From contig JAHZGX010000012.1 of assembly GCA_019420585.1 (NCBI GenBank), positions 6,334 to 70,333 of the forward strand: 64,000 bases of DNA. The letters run 5' to 3'. Shown piece after piece: positions 33,767-42,782 of this stretch. Position 1 is the first letter of the stretch. Every line of letters begins with the position of its first letter. The notes beneath the pieces were generated by a model, which had not been told where the DNA came from, did no database searches, and saw only the letters and a list, made by a program, of their open reading frames with translations. Source of the DNA: Prevotellaceae bacterium. Lineage in GTDB: Bacteria; Bacteroidota; Bacteroidia; Bacteroidales; Bacteroidaceae. Position numbers and translations under genes: made by a program.

Positions 33767-35173
33767 CTATGCCTTCAGTCTATCCTCCAGTTCCGAAACC
33801 TTCTTTTGGAAATCCTTGTCCTTTTTCAGACGCTCCTCTATGGTGCGCACGCTGTGTATCACAGTGGCATGGTTCCTGTTTCCCACAAGAACTCCAATTT
33901 TGCTGGATGTCAACTGAGTATGATGCTGAGCCAAATACATGCTCAACTGCCTCACCAAAACGATGCCTGCCTTGCGGCTCTTGCCGTACACGTCTTCCTG
34001 CCTTATCTGGAAGAAGTCACAGGCGCGCTCCACAATCTGATCCACGGTAATGGTGCGCTTGCGCTCGGCATGTACGTTGTGATTCATGATATGCATGGCA
34101 AACTGAAGATCCACATCGCGGTTAAACACCACAGAATAAGCAAGCAAACTCTGCACCACACCTTCCAATTCACGTACACTATCAGACACGTTTTGAGAGA
34201 TATAGTCAATCACCTTGTCGGGGATGCGCAGCCCGTCATGCTTCACCTTGCTCTCCAGAATGTCCCTGCGCAACCGCTCCTCAGGTTTCTCCAGTTCGGC
34301 CAGCAGGCCGCTCTGGAATCGGGTAATCATGCGATCCTCCATCCCCTGCAGTGCCATGGGAGGGCGGTCACTGGTGAGGATGATATGCCGCCCGTTCTGA
34401 CGCAGGTGGTTAAAGATGTGGAAGAAAGTGTATTGGGTAGCCTTCTTGCCCACCATTTCCTGTATGTCATCCACAATCAACATGTCTATGCTTTGATAGA
34501 AATGCATGAAGTCATTTACCTTGTTCTGGCTGACCGAAGAGGTATATTGCACCTCAAAGAGACGCGCACTTAGGTAGAGCACCCGCTTCTCTGGGTGCAG
34601 TTCCTTCATGTGGGTTCCAATGGCATTAACCAAATGAGTCTTGCCAACACCGCTGGGGCCATAAATGAAAAGGGGGTTGAACGTCTGCTGACTGGGATTC
34701 TCGGCTATGGAGAGTCCTATGCTGCGCGGGAGTTTGTTGCTGGCTCCCTCAATGAAGTTGCTGAAGTTCTGCTTCATGTTCAGGCATGAGTCCAAGTCCT
34801 CTGCCGCGCCCGCGGCCTGCACCATGCGTGGCGGCTGATTGGCGGCCACGGTTGAATGCACACGCCTGTCAAGGGGCGTAGGTTCATCGCTCTCCACGCT
34901 CACAGTCTCACGCCCGGCCACCTTGACTTCATACATAAGGTGCTGGTCGGTACCGAACACCTTGGCTATGGTCATATGGAGAAGCCTCCGGAAGTGACCT
35001 TCCAGATACTCATAAAAGAAGTTGGAAGGAATATATATGGTCAATTCCTTCTTCTCTTGGTCATAGGACTTGAACTTCGTGGGGACGAACCAAGTATTGT
35101 ACTGCCGCTCGTCCAGATTGTTCTTGATGATGCCCAGACACTCCTTCCACTTGTCGCGTGGTGACTTATCCAT
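33767..35173 (-). CDS. dnaA: Chromosomal replication initiator DnaA
   Basis: Binds DnaA boxes, melts oriC and loads the helicase. At 468 residues it has all four domains: N-terminal domain I (KWKECLGIIKNNLDERQYNT), a variable linker, AAA+ domain III with Walker A GPSGVGKTH, Walker B MLIVDDIQE, sensor ILTSDRPP and the arginine region ITRFQSGLLAELEKP, and domain IV with the DnaA signature VGNRNHATVIHSVRTIEER. The start follows a promoter box by 57 nt. No cluster of TTATCCACA-type boxes was seen beside the gene, so the origin is probably elsewhere. Confidence 0.98.
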   Translation of the reverse strand: MDKSPRDKWKECLGIIKNNLDERQYNTWFVPTKFKSYDQEKKELTIYIPSNFFYEYLEGHFRRLLHMTIAKVFGTDQHLMYEVKVAGRETVSVESDEPTPLDRRVHSTVAANQPPRMVQAAGAAEDLDSCLNMKQNFSNFIEGASNKLPRSIGLSIAENPSQQTFNPLFIYGPSGVGKTHLVNAIGTHMKELHPEKRVLYLSARLFEVQYTSSVSQNKVNDFMHFYQSIDMLIVDDIQEMVGKKATQYTFFHIFNHLRQNGRHIILTSDRPPMALQGMEDRMITRFQSGLLAELEKPEERLRRDILESKVKHDGLRIPDKVIDYISQNVSDSVRELEGVVQSLLAYSVVFNRDVDLQFAMHIMNHNVHAERKRTITVDQIVERACDFFQIRQEDVYGKSRKAGIVLVRQLSMYLAQHHTQLTSSKIGVLVGNRNHATVIHSVRTIEERLKKDKDFQKKVSELEDRLKA

Positions 35174-35230
35174 TCTTCTTGTTTAAGAATTTGCTGCCTT
35201 TCAGTTTGCTCCTCTTTAGGAAATTCTTTG

Positions 35231-35238
35231 CAAATATA
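35231..35238 (-). promoter_or_regulatory. -7 promoter element for dnaA
   Basis: TATATTTG on the minus strand, 57 nt upstream of the dnaA start. Confidence 0.65.
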
Positions 35239-35531
35239 CGCACTTTATTATTCCGCGCCAAATCGGCAGGTATAGGCTCCCGTACAGGAATCACATACCC
35301 AACAGACTGAGAATCAGTTTACGGAGAAAACTTCACTCCACGCTTTGTCACGGCCACAAAACTTCCTTTCCACAAGTCTCTGATACATAGCCCAGCAGGT
35401 GAGATAACCCCGTGCGCCGACATGCAGCAAACAGGCCTACCCTAACTGCCAATATATCATGCGGGAAAAAGAAAGCAAGGCCATGCGGCGCACCGGCGTT
35501 TTTATTTTGATTAAATTTAATTAGAAACACT

Positions 35532-35562
35532 ATGCCACACCATACGGTACGGAATGTGGCAT
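35532..35562 (-). terminator. Hairpin downstream of the mlaD-like gene
   Basis: ATGCCACA (35532-35539) pairs with TGTGGCAT (35555-35562). There is only a weak T-rich stretch after it on the minus strand, so it is a possible rather than certain terminator. Confidence 0.5.
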
Positions 35563-35584
35563 GAAAGGATTGCTCCGCGCTGGG

Positions 35585-36469
35585 TCACTTATCCTTCTTG
35601 CCGAACACGGAGAAATGGACATACCGCTTGGGACGTGCCTTGAAGTCGGTCACCAGACTGTCGGCACTCTGCACCGTATGGTTCAGATTGTTGTACAGGG
35701 CAGGATCCTTCATCAGCAGACCCAACGAACCATCAGGACTCTGCATCTGCGTCACCATACGGTTGACATTACCTATGGTGCAGTGCACACTATCCATAGT
35801 AGCCTGCAAGTTCAGACTATTGAGATTCTGGGTGAGCGTCACCACATTCTCGCCGGCACGGTTGAAAGTACGGGTCATGGCGGGTATGTCACGAGCCAGG
35901 AGCCGTTTAAGTTCCACGCTGCTCTCATTGAGGTTGGCCGTGAGTGTCTCGGCATTCTTCAGTATGAGAGGAAGGTTGGAATCGGCTGCCAGCGTGTTGA
36001 GTGTGGCCAGCAGAGTATCTACGCGTGCCAGTACCTGATCCACCTTGGGCATGAGGTCTCCGGCCTTGGACATCAGGCCGCCGACATCACTGCCCACAAT
36101 GGTGTCACCCGGCTGGTAAGCCTCACGGAGGTTAGTAGCCAACAGCATGTTGAGCGTGCAGCCGCCCAGCATAGCCTCGTCAAGCGAGGCGGTGCTGCCC
36201 TTGGGAATGCGCAGTCCGTGAGCGGTACTTATCTTCACCAGTACCTGCCCGGGATGGTCATAGTCATAGATGATATCGCTCACCGTACCCACATTGTAGC
36301 CGTCGGCATAGACTGTACTGTTCTTGCTCAAGGCCTTGGCATTGCTGAAGCGTATGTAATAAGTGCTGCTCGAACTGAAAAGGTTGGCTCCCTTGAGGAA
36401 CTTGACACCAAAGAAAAGTATCATCAGTGCCGCCACACCTGTAAGACCGATCTTGACTTCTTTTTTCAT
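35585..36469 (-). CDS. MCE/MlaD-family protein
   Basis: A 294-residue protein with one N-terminal membrane helix (IGLTGVAALMILFFGVKFL) and an MCE domain at about residues 35-110 (YYIRFSNAKALSKNSTVYAD, GYNVGTVSDI, VLVKISTAHGLRIPKGSTAS). MCE proteins form hexameric rings that carry phospholipids between the inner and outer membranes. The remainder is a long amphipathic helix region with repeated TLNTLAADSN- and NLNSLNLQ-type segments, as expected for the channel-forming helices. No mlaE/mlaF partners are in the window. It follows the amidase gene by 68 bp on the same strand. Confidence 0.9.
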   Translation of the reverse strand: MKKEVKIGLTGVAALMILFFGVKFLKGANLFSSSSTYYIRFSNAKALSKNSTVYADGYNVGTVSDIIYDYDHPGQVLVKISTAHGLRIPKGSTASLDEAMLGGCTLNMLLATNLREAYQPGDTIVGSDVGGLMSKAGDLMPKVDQVLARVDTLLATLNTLAADSNLPLILKNAETLTANLNESSVELKRLLARDIPAMTRTFNRAGENVVTLTQNLNSLNLQATMDSVHCTIGNVNRMVTQMQSPDGSLGLLMKDPALYNNLNHTVQSADSLVTDFKARPKRYVHFSVFGKKDK

Positions 36470-36537
36470 CTTTCCTTACTGTATATACATTTATTATATA
36501 TATGTGAATGTCTCTGCTGTGCAATCTCCTCACGAGG

Positions 36538-37275
36538 TTACTTCCTGTAGGCCACAAAAGCCCGGTATATGCTCTTAGCCATAGCCGAGATGCCGGCCTG
36601 GGTGTTGAGATACTTCTCCTCAGAAGGATTATTGATGTAACCCAGTTCCACCAGAACGCTGGGCATGCAGGTGGCTCTCAGCACCAGAAAGCCAGCCTGA
36701 TGCACGCCCTTGTCAAGACGGCCGGCCGTGGCACGGAACTGCTCCTGCACCTTGCGTGCCAATTTCACGCTCTGGGCCATGTTCTGATCCTGCATGAGTT
36801 CGAATATGATGTAACTCTCGCTGCTGCGAGGGTCAAAGCCCTCATACCTCTCCTCATAGTTATTCTCCAGCGTGATGACGGAGTTCTCCCGCTTGGCAAC
36901 TTCCAGATTGTCGGCGGCACGATGCATGCCCAAAGTATAGGTCTCGGCACCACGGGGGCCCATCTTACTGGCAGTGCTGTTAGTGTGTATGCTAATGAAA
37001 AGGTCGGCCTTGGCCCGATTGGCTATGTTGGCTCGCTCGTCCAAGTCCACAAACACATCCTTTTTCCTGGTATACAGCACCTTCACGTCCTTGCAGTTCT
37101 CCTCCACCAGTTTGCCCAGCGCGAGAGCCACAGCCAGATTGATGTTCTTCTCCTTGCTGATGCGCCCCACGGCTCCCGCGTCCCGGCCTCCATGGCCGGC
37201 ATCAATCACCAGCGTGAAGGCATTGGCACAAAGGCTAAGCAGCAGAAGTGCCGCGCTCATGACATATCTATTCAT
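36538..37275 (-). CDS. N-acetylmuramoyl-L-alanine amidase (Amidase_3)
   Basis: A zinc amidase that cuts peptide stems from glycan strands, used in cell separation. With start MNRYVMSAALLLLSLCANAF at 37275 it has a clean signal peptide; a longer form would begin upstream of the promoter. Zinc ligands and active site are seen in LVIDAGHGGRDAGAVG (His), the conserved glutamate in the ISKEKNINLAVAL segment, LFISIHTNS (His), and the catalytic glutamate in PSVLVELGYINN. No SH3 or LysM domain is attached. It is first in a likely operon with the MCE protein. Confidence 0.93.
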   Translation of the reverse strand: MNRYVMSAALLLLSLCANAFTLVIDAGHGGRDAGAVGRISKEKNINLAVALALGKLVEENCKDVKVLYTRKKDVFVDLDERANIANRAKADLFISIHTNSTASKMGPRGAETYTLGMHRAADNLEVAKRENSVITLENNYEERYEGFDPRSSESYIIFELMQDQNMAQSVKLARKVQEQFRATAGRLDKGVHQAGFLVLRATCMPSVLVELGYINNPSEEKYLNTQAGISAMAKSIYRAFVAYRK

Positions 37276-37296
37276 TGGACTTCTCCGATTTTCGCA

Positions 37297-37304
37297 CAAA
37301 AGTA
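37297..37304 (-). promoter_or_regulatory. -7 promoter element for the amidase
   Basis: TACTTTTG on the minus strand, 21 nt upstream of the chosen start. Confidence 0.65.
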
Positions 37305-37514
37305 ACGATTTTGAGTGAAATTGCAAAGCGTATGTCCCATAAAGGATAATTATTAGGATTTAGGGGACTCTTTCACGTAAAAGTGCTTGCAGGCAGGCCG
37401 AATCATGCCGGGAATGTCCACGCACGGGACTCCCTCTAAAAAGGCATCTAACATATGTAAAAAAACGAAGAGCGATTCATGTGCCAACGGAATGCATTGG
37501 AAAAGACAGGAGAT

Positions 37515-37548
37515 AGGGGCAGGACACCCCCATGGGATGCCTGCCCCT
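37515..37548 (-). terminator. Hairpin downstream of the TonB receptor
   Basis: AGGGGCAGG (37515-37523) pairs with CCTGCCCCT (37540-37548), 31 nt past the receptor stop. The T run that follows on the minus strand is weak. Confidence 0.6.
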
Positions 37549-37578
37549 GAATACGGTAGAGCCGGACGCAGCCAGCAG

Positions 37579-39669
37579 TCAGAACTTCACGCGCGCACCG
37601 GCCATCACCCAAACGCCGGGCTGCTGCACGTTGCCCAAATCATAATACTTGTGGTTGGTAATGTTGGTTCCCTGCACGTAGAGTTGGTACACCTCGGCCG
37701 TCCACTGAAATTTGAGATCCAGAGTGGCATAAGGGCTGTAGGATACCAGTTGGCCGGTACTCTGACCACGCAAATATCCCGTGTCTGGGTCAACATAAAT
37801 ACCGCTGTAACGCAAGTAACTGCCCATACGATCCTGCCAGCGTACGCTCCACGTGGCCGACAACTTGCTCCAGATACGGTGGTTCAGGCTGGCCACAAAC
37901 TTGTGGCGCAGATACTCCATGGCGTAATTGCTCTTGAAGATGTCTGTGTGGTCATGACGCTTCTGATGGATATAAGTATAGCCCACGCTCAGAGTGTTGA
38001 CCCAAGTGTCCTTGTGGAAGAGTTCTGGGAAACGCACGCGACCCTCGGCCTGCACGCCCATGTTGTCAAGATTGAAGGCTGCACTGTGATAAGTGTCTTC
38101 AGCCGAATACATTACCCAGTCGATCATGCGGTTTCCGTGATGGTAAAATCCGCGCAAAGTGCCTTGGAATCCGGGAACAGCATACTGTACGCCTAACTGC
38201 AGGGAGTGGTTGTTCTCCGGCTTGAGTCCTTTGTTACCCTCATGCGTGGCACTCTTGTAATAAAGTTCCGTGAAAGTGGGCAAGCGGAAGCCTTTATTGT
38301 AAGAAAGGTACACCTTCCACGCAGATACGGGCCGATAGGCTATGTCCACGCCGGGATAAAAGCGGAACCGGTGGTCAACGCTGGTGGTCATGTTGGCAAG
38401 CAGACCGGCCGACACCGTCCAGTGGCTCAGCAGGATATTGTGCTCCAGATTGTAGGAGACGCTCGTACGGTCATCCTGACGGGTGTACTGTATTCCATGA
38501 CCATGGCGTGCATCAACATACTGGTCGGGATTGAGGTCGCGCCCCAGGTTGGTGCTGAGAATGCCCTCCTGACGAAGTTCCGCACCAAGGGCAGTCTTAC
38601 CGCCCCACCAACTGACGTAACCACCGGCCTTGATACCGTAAACATCGGCCTGATGGAAATTCTCACCAAAGGTTTGGTTGCGCACCAACTCAAAATTGTC
38701 ATATGCGCGGTTCCAGTACACCATGGGAGTGAAATGGAACTTACCCTTGGTCTCACCCTTCACGGAAAGCAAATAGTGCTCATTGCGCTCGTACTGGTCG
38801 GGATAGGCAGGACTGTAGAATGTGTTGGCTCCGTATGATTTGCGGGAGAATCCAAACTGCCAGTCAAGAGTCATGCGCGAAGTGCTGAGGTCGCCCTGAT
38901 AATAGAGTTGTCCCTTTCGCCAATCACTGTTGAGCGTTCCGCCATCGCTGCGTCCGCCTCCACCGCTGAGCCTATGCGCAGTGTGCCCGAGGCTCAGGCC
39001 AATGCGCGCATCGGCATCGAAAGTGCCGAAACTTCCGCCCTGCACACCCGCATCGATGGTGGTGTCCGAGTCACGGCGCGTGACGATGTTGATGGCTCCG
39101 CCGAAACTCTGACCGCCATAGACACGGCTAACCGCACCCTCAAGCACCTCTATACGCTCAATGTCGCTGATGCTCACGGGGAAGTCTGCTGTATGATGTC
39201 CTGTCTGGGGATTGCTGATGTTGACACCGTTGAGCAGGATCGTAATCTGGTCAAAGATGCCCCCATCAATGGAGATGTCCGACTGAATGCCATAGCCACC
39301 GCGCTGCCGGACATCCACGCCCGTGGCCAACTTGAATAAATCGTTGATACTCTGTACCCCCGCCTGCTCGATGTCTTGGCGCTGGAGTACACTCACGATA
39401 CGCGCTGACTGCAACTGGGTCAGCGGTGCCAGGGTGCCGCTCACGGTCACCTCGTCCATGGGCTTCTCCTCCTCGGTGCGCTCGCCCTCGCTTTCGGGGA
39501 GCACCATTTGGCTCTGCTGCGCCTCGGCCTGCGCAGCCACACCAAGAGTGGCCACACTGAGCACACCGATTCTCACCTGACGGTTCAGGCTGGAGAAAGC
39601 ACAGTAACCCTTGTTGGCAAAGCGCCTCCAAGTTAGGACTTCTGGCTTCTGAATGTGTTTGTTGTACAT
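37579..39669 (-). CDS. TonB-dependent outer membrane receptor, BtuB-like
   Basis: A 696-residue receptor without the SusC N-terminal carboxypeptidase-like domain. It has a long signal region (LTWRRFANKGYCAFSSLNRQ then VRIGVLSVATLGVAAQAEAQ) typical of Bacteroidales vitamin B12/siderophore-type receptors. A TonB box-like MDEVTVSG follows, then the plug (SINDLFKLATGVDVRQRGGY, SISDIERIEVLEGAVSRVYG, GGAINIVTRR) and a 22-strand barrel that ends in aromatic VKF. The substrate is unproven; cobalamin is one option, given the BtuB-like length. It begins 24 nt past the hairpin behind asnA. There is no room for a cobalamin riboswitch in between. Confidence 0.85.
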   Translation of the reverse strand: MYNKHIQKPEVLTWRRFANKGYCAFSSLNRQVRIGVLSVATLGVAAQAEAQQSQMVLPESEGERTEEEKPMDEVTVSGTLAPLTQLQSARIVSVLQRQDIEQAGVQSINDLFKLATGVDVRQRGGYGIQSDISIDGGIFDQITILLNGVNISNPQTGHHTADFPVSISDIERIEVLEGAVSRVYGGQSFGGAINIVTRRDSDTTIDAGVQGGSFGTFDADARIGLSLGHTAHRLSGGGGRSDGGTLNSDWRKGQLYYQGDLSTSRMTLDWQFGFSRKSYGANTFYSPAYPDQYERNEHYLLSVKGETKGKFHFTPMVYWNRAYDNFELVRNQTFGENFHQADVYGIKAGGYVSWWGGKTALGAELRQEGILSTNLGRDLNPDQYVDARHGHGIQYTRQDDRTSVSYNLEHNILLSHWTVSAGLLANMTTSVDHRFRFYPGVDIAYRPVSAWKVYLSYNKGFRLPTFTELYYKSATHEGNKGLKPENNHSLQLGVQYAVPGFQGTLRGFYHHGNRMIDWVMYSAEDTYHSAAFNLDNMGVQAEGRVRFPELFHKDTWVNTLSVGYTYIHQKRHDHTDIFKSNYAMEYLRHKFVASLNHRIWSKLSATWSVRWQDRMGSYLRYSGIYVDPDTGYLRGQSTGQLVSYSPYATLDLKFQWTAEVYQLYVQGTNITNHKYYDLGNVQQPGVWVMAGARVKF

Positions 39670-39692
39670 TGGTTATTGAATGAATTAAAACA

Positions 39693-39713
39693 GGCGCGCC
39701 ACCGTGACGCGCC
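39693..39713 (-). terminator. Hairpin between asnA and the TonB receptor
   Basis: GGCGCG (39693-39698) pairs with CGCGCC (39708-39713). T-rich DNA follows on both sides (TTTTCTCTT on plus, TGTTTTAATT on minus), so it may act in both directions. Confidence 0.65.
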
Positions 39714-39744
39714 TTTTCTCTTAATGCCCTGACAGGGCTATGCG

Positions 39745-40782
39745 TCAGATTAGTGGCATGCCTGCCTCGCGGCATTCCTGCCTCATGGCCTCGGGCCAGA
39801 TGCTCGACTGAGTCTCACCGATATGAGCCTTGTGGAGCAGTATCATACAGAGGCGGCTTTGGCCGATACCTCCGCCAATGGAGAGGGGAAGCGAGCCCTC
39901 AAGCAGGCGACGGTGGAAATAAAGATTCTTGCGATCCTCCTTGCCCTGCAGAGCAAGCTGGTGTAGCAAAGCCTGCGCATCAACGCGGATGCCCATACTG
40001 CTGAGTTCAATGCTGCGGCCAAGCGTGGGATACCAGACAAGCAGGTCACCGTTAAGGCCAAGGAATCCATCCTCATTGGGGGTGCTCCAGTCATCATAGT
40101 CGGGTGCACGCAAATCGTGCTCCTTGCCATCAGTGAGTTTTCCGCCGATGCCCATCACAAACACAGCACCATACTTGCGGCAAATAAGGTCTTCACGCTC
40201 TTTGGCACTCTTGCCGGGATACATGCGCAGGAGTTCCTCGCTGTGAATGAAGTGCACCTCCTCGGGCAGGAAGTGACAGAGTTGCGGATAGGTCTCACAG
40301 ATATAGAATTCGGTGCGCAAGATGGTGCTGTAAATCTTGCGCACGATGTGCTTGAGGAAGCCAATGGTACGTTCCTGAGGCATAATCACACGCTCCCAGT
40401 CCCACTGGTCAACGTAAAGACTATGGATATTGTCAAGTTCCTCATCGGGGCGAATGGCATTCATGTCCGTGACAATGCCGAAACCTGGCTCTATATGGTA
40501 ATCGGCCAAAGTGACCCTTTTCCACTTGGCCAGGCTGTGTACCACCTCGGCCACCGCCTCATTCATGTCCTTGACGGGAAAACTGACCGGACGCTCCACG
40601 CCGTTCAAGTCATCATTGAGTCCCAGCCCCCGCAACACGAACAAGGGGGCGGTAACACGGCGCAGACGGAGTTCAGTACTCAGCCCGCTCAGAAAGAAAT
40701 CCTTAATATGCTTGATGGCTAATTCTGTCTGCTTCAAATCCAACTGGGCATGATAGCCGTCAGGTTTCATCAGTATACTCAT
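39745..40782 (-). CDS. asnA: Aspartate-ammonia ligase (asparagine synthetase A)
   Basis: Makes asparagine from aspartate, ammonia and ATP. With start MSILMKPDGYHAQLDLKQTE at 40782 the protein has 345 residues, close to the family norm; an upstream in-frame extension would cross the promoter. The class II aminoacyl-tRNA synthetase-like fold shows ELRLRRVTAPLFVLRGLGLN, KWKRVTLADYHIEPGFGIVT, NIHSLYVDQWDWERVI and the C-terminal SLPLSIGGGIGQSRLCMILL, the motif 3 equivalent. It has its own promoter and a hairpin after it. Confidence 0.97.
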   Translation of the reverse strand: MSILMKPDGYHAQLDLKQTELAIKHIKDFFLSGLSTELRLRRVTAPLFVLRGLGLNDDLNGVERPVSFPVKDMNEAVAEVVHSLAKWKRVTLADYHIEPGFGIVTDMNAIRPDEELDNIHSLYVDQWDWERVIMPQERTIGFLKHIVRKIYSTILRTEFYICETYPQLCHFLPEEVHFIHSEELLRMYPGKSAKEREDLICRKYGAVFVMGIGGKLTDGKEHDLRAPDYDDWSTPNEDGFLGLNGDLLVWYPTLGRSIELSSMGIRVDAQALLHQLALQGKEDRKNLYFHRRLLEGSLPLSIGGGIGQSRLCMILLHKAHIGETQSSIWPEAMRQECREAGMPLI

Positions 40783-40824
40783 CTCTTGATTCTTATTACA
40801 CTGTTTTGCTTTCAAAACTTTAGG

Positions 40825-40832
40825 CAAAAGTA
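40825..40832 (-). promoter_or_regulatory. -7 promoter element for asnA
   Basis: TACTTTTG on the minus strand, 42 nt upstream of the start. Confidence 0.65.
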
Positions 40833-41083
40833 CAACTTTATTTTCACTTTGTCGCACAATCAAACAAGGAAAGTATACATTTGACTACTTCTCAAACGTA
40901 AGTTTCAAGCCACAGGACAAGCAGAGATTCAGAAGAAAACATGCCATCTGAAATTGCAGGAAAACAATGGTAACGGCACATGCCGAATTGGTTTACGGGA
41001 TGCCAACACAGGAAAAGGCCGCAACCGTATTACGGGTACGACCTTTACACAAGGCTGTATGCAACGGAGACACGAGAGTCCCG

Positions 41084-42439
41084 TCACTTTGTCTGGAGTT
41101 CCACAATATAATCCACGCCCTGAGGCACCTGGCCCAAGGTGAGAAGCACGCCATCTTCCGTTTGGCTGAAATGCAAGGGCTGGCGTGTGTCATAAGTCCA
41201 GGCATGCTTAACCTTGACCTTCAACGGAAGGAACAGACTGGAATCGGAATGGGAAAAGATGTGTACAAAAAGGCGGTCACCCTTGCGGGTGGTCACTCCC
41301 CACGGGCGTGCAGGCACATCACCGGCCACGGTTCCGTAAATGGTCTCGCCATACTTGTCAAGCCACTGCCCCATGCCTTGCAGGCGGTCAAGCGACTGTG
41401 AGGGAAGTTCGCCATCGGGCATGGGACCGATGTTAAGCAGCAGATTGGCTCCCTTGCCAGCTGCACCCACAAGCAGACGGATGAGTTCTGAAACACTCTT
41501 GTAATTCTGGTCTATCACCTTATAACCCCACATGCCATTCATTGTCTGACAGGTCTCCAAGGGGAGGGCACCTATAGACTGACCGCTCATTCCTGCTGTA
41601 TTCTCACCAGGCAGGTCACGTTCGAAGAACTGCATATCCTCACCGGGAATGGGCTTCTGATGATGATTGTTGCCAACAAGGAGACTGGGCTTGAGGCTGT
41701 GAAGCAGAGCATACTGCTCGTCAAGCTGCCAGTCAAACGGCTTGGAGTCGCCGCCGTGGTCCCACATGCCATCAAACCAGATGGCATCGGGGTCGTAATT
41801 CTTAACGAGTTCTGTCAACTGGGCGTTCATAAACTTGAAATAGGAGGGCCAGTCAGCCTTGTTGGGGTCCTTACCTGTGTTGCGACCGGTGAAACCGGCA
41901 GGATAATCATCGCGTGCCCAGTCGATATGGGAATAATAGAAGTGGACAGCCAACCCCTGGCGACGGCACTCATCGGTGAGTTCGCGCAGCACATCGCGGC
42001 GGAAGGGGGTACCATCTACTATATTATAGTCCGACTGCTTGGTGGCAAACATCGAGAAGCCGTCATGATGGCGCGTGGTGAAGCAGATATACTTGGCACC
42101 GGCCTGCTTGAAAGCCGTCACCCACTCCTTGGCATTGAAGCGCGAAGGGAAGAATCCATGGGCAGCCTTGGCATATTCGCCGCGGTTGATGCCGGCATTG
42201 GTCATATAATGCTCTCCCTGGCCAAACATACTGTAGATACCCCAATGAAGGAAGATGCCAAAGCGGCGGTCGGAGAAAGCCTGACGGGCCTGAAGATTAC
42301 TCTCGGTGGGCTGATATGTGCCATCACCGGCAGCGGACGGACAGGGAACAGTAGCCGCATGGACATGAAGTGGCAGGATACAGGCAGCGAAAAGGGCTGC
42401 ACGAAAAAGGTCACGAATCAGAATTGTCTTTGTTTTCAT
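41084..42439 (-). CDS. Alpha-L-fucosidase, GH29
   Basis: A 451-residue secreted or periplasmic enzyme with a signal peptide (LFRAALFAACILPLHVHA). It is a GH29 barrel: FSDRRFGIFLHWGIYSMFGQ, the metal- and sugar-lining AKYICFTTRHHDGFSMF, SHIDWARDDYP, and the nucleophile aspartate in YDPDAIWFDGMWDHGG. The motif ANLLLNIGPMPDGELP closes the barrel before a C-terminal beta-sandwich. It should release alpha-L-fucose from host or dietary glycans. It lies behind the SusCD locus on the same strand but has its own promoter, and a hairpin separates it from susD, so it can be expressed separately. Confidence 0.94.
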   Translation of the reverse strand: MKTKTILIRDLFRAALFAACILPLHVHAATVPCPSAAGDGTYQPTESNLQARQAFSDRRFGIFLHWGIYSMFGQGEHYMTNAGINRGEYAKAAHGFFPSRFNAKEWVTAFKQAGAKYICFTTRHHDGFSMFATKQSDYNIVDGTPFRRDVLRELTDECRRQGLAVHFYYSHIDWARDDYPAGFTGRNTGKDPNKADWPSYFKFMNAQLTELVKNYDPDAIWFDGMWDHGGDSKPFDWQLDEQYALLHSLKPSLLVGNNHHQKPIPGEDMQFFERDLPGENTAGMSGQSIGALPLETCQTMNGMWGYKVIDQNYKSVSELIRLLVGAAGKGANLLLNIGPMPDGELPSQSLDRLQGMGQWLDKYGETIYGTVAGDVPARPWGVTTRKGDRLFVHIFSHSDSSLFLPLKVKVKHAWTYDTRQPLHFSQTEDGVLLTLGQVPQGVDYIVELQTK

Positions 42440-42504
42440 ATCATTGATATCAGTAGTTTACATGTTCACGCCAACAAGACAGCGCACTGCCTCCATGCGT
42501 TTTA

Positions 42505-42512
42505 CAAAGTTA
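42505..42512 (-). promoter_or_regulatory. -7 promoter element for the fucosidase
   Basis: TAACTTTG on the minus strand, 65 nt upstream of the start. Confidence 0.6.
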
Positions 42513-42687
42513 CAGAAAAACGCAGACGTGCGCTTGCACGCGAGCATTGTTTTTCATGATACGAAGCACAATCACACCCAACGTGGGCTCCAGTGCAGCC
42601 AAAATGTACTCCCTGCCTGCCAACAAGCAACACCACCCAGCAGGACGAGATGCACATACACCTCAATCCTGTAAACAATAAGAAAGC

Positions 42688-42728
42688 AGCGAAGCCCTCC
42701 AGAGCAAAATCGCTCCGGGGGCTTCGCT
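42688..42728 (-). terminator. Terminator hairpin at the end of the SusCD operon
   Basis: AGCGAAGCCC (42688-42697) pairs with GGGCTTCGCT (42719-42728), with further pairing inside (GAGC with GCTC). T-rich DNA follows on the minus strand. It lies 55 nt past the susD stop. Confidence 0.8.
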
Positions 42729-42782
42729 TATTAGGGAAGTCCTGCGCACCACACTTGCATGTGGCACCCAAGGCTTATGCTC

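Larger units (their letters stand above)
35174..35584. other. Intergenic region upstream of dnaA
   Basis: 411 bp between dnaA and the mlaD-like gene. It holds the dnaA promoter at 35231-35238 and a hairpin at 35532-35562. No gene and no DnaA-box cluster were found. Confidence 0.6.
42440..42782. other. Intergenic region between SusD and the fucosidase
   Basis: 343 bp without a gene. It holds the hairpin at 42688-42728 and the fucosidase promoter at 42505-42512. Confidence 0.6.

Noticed and set aside
35174..35584. Replication origin upstream of dnaA
   Set aside because: No cluster of TTATCCACA-type boxes and no AT-rich 13-mers were seen; only a promoter and one hairpin.
39670..39744. Cobalamin riboswitch ahead of the BtuB-like receptor
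   Set aside because: Only 75 bp separate the receptor from asnA and they hold a terminator hairpin; no B12 box was seen.
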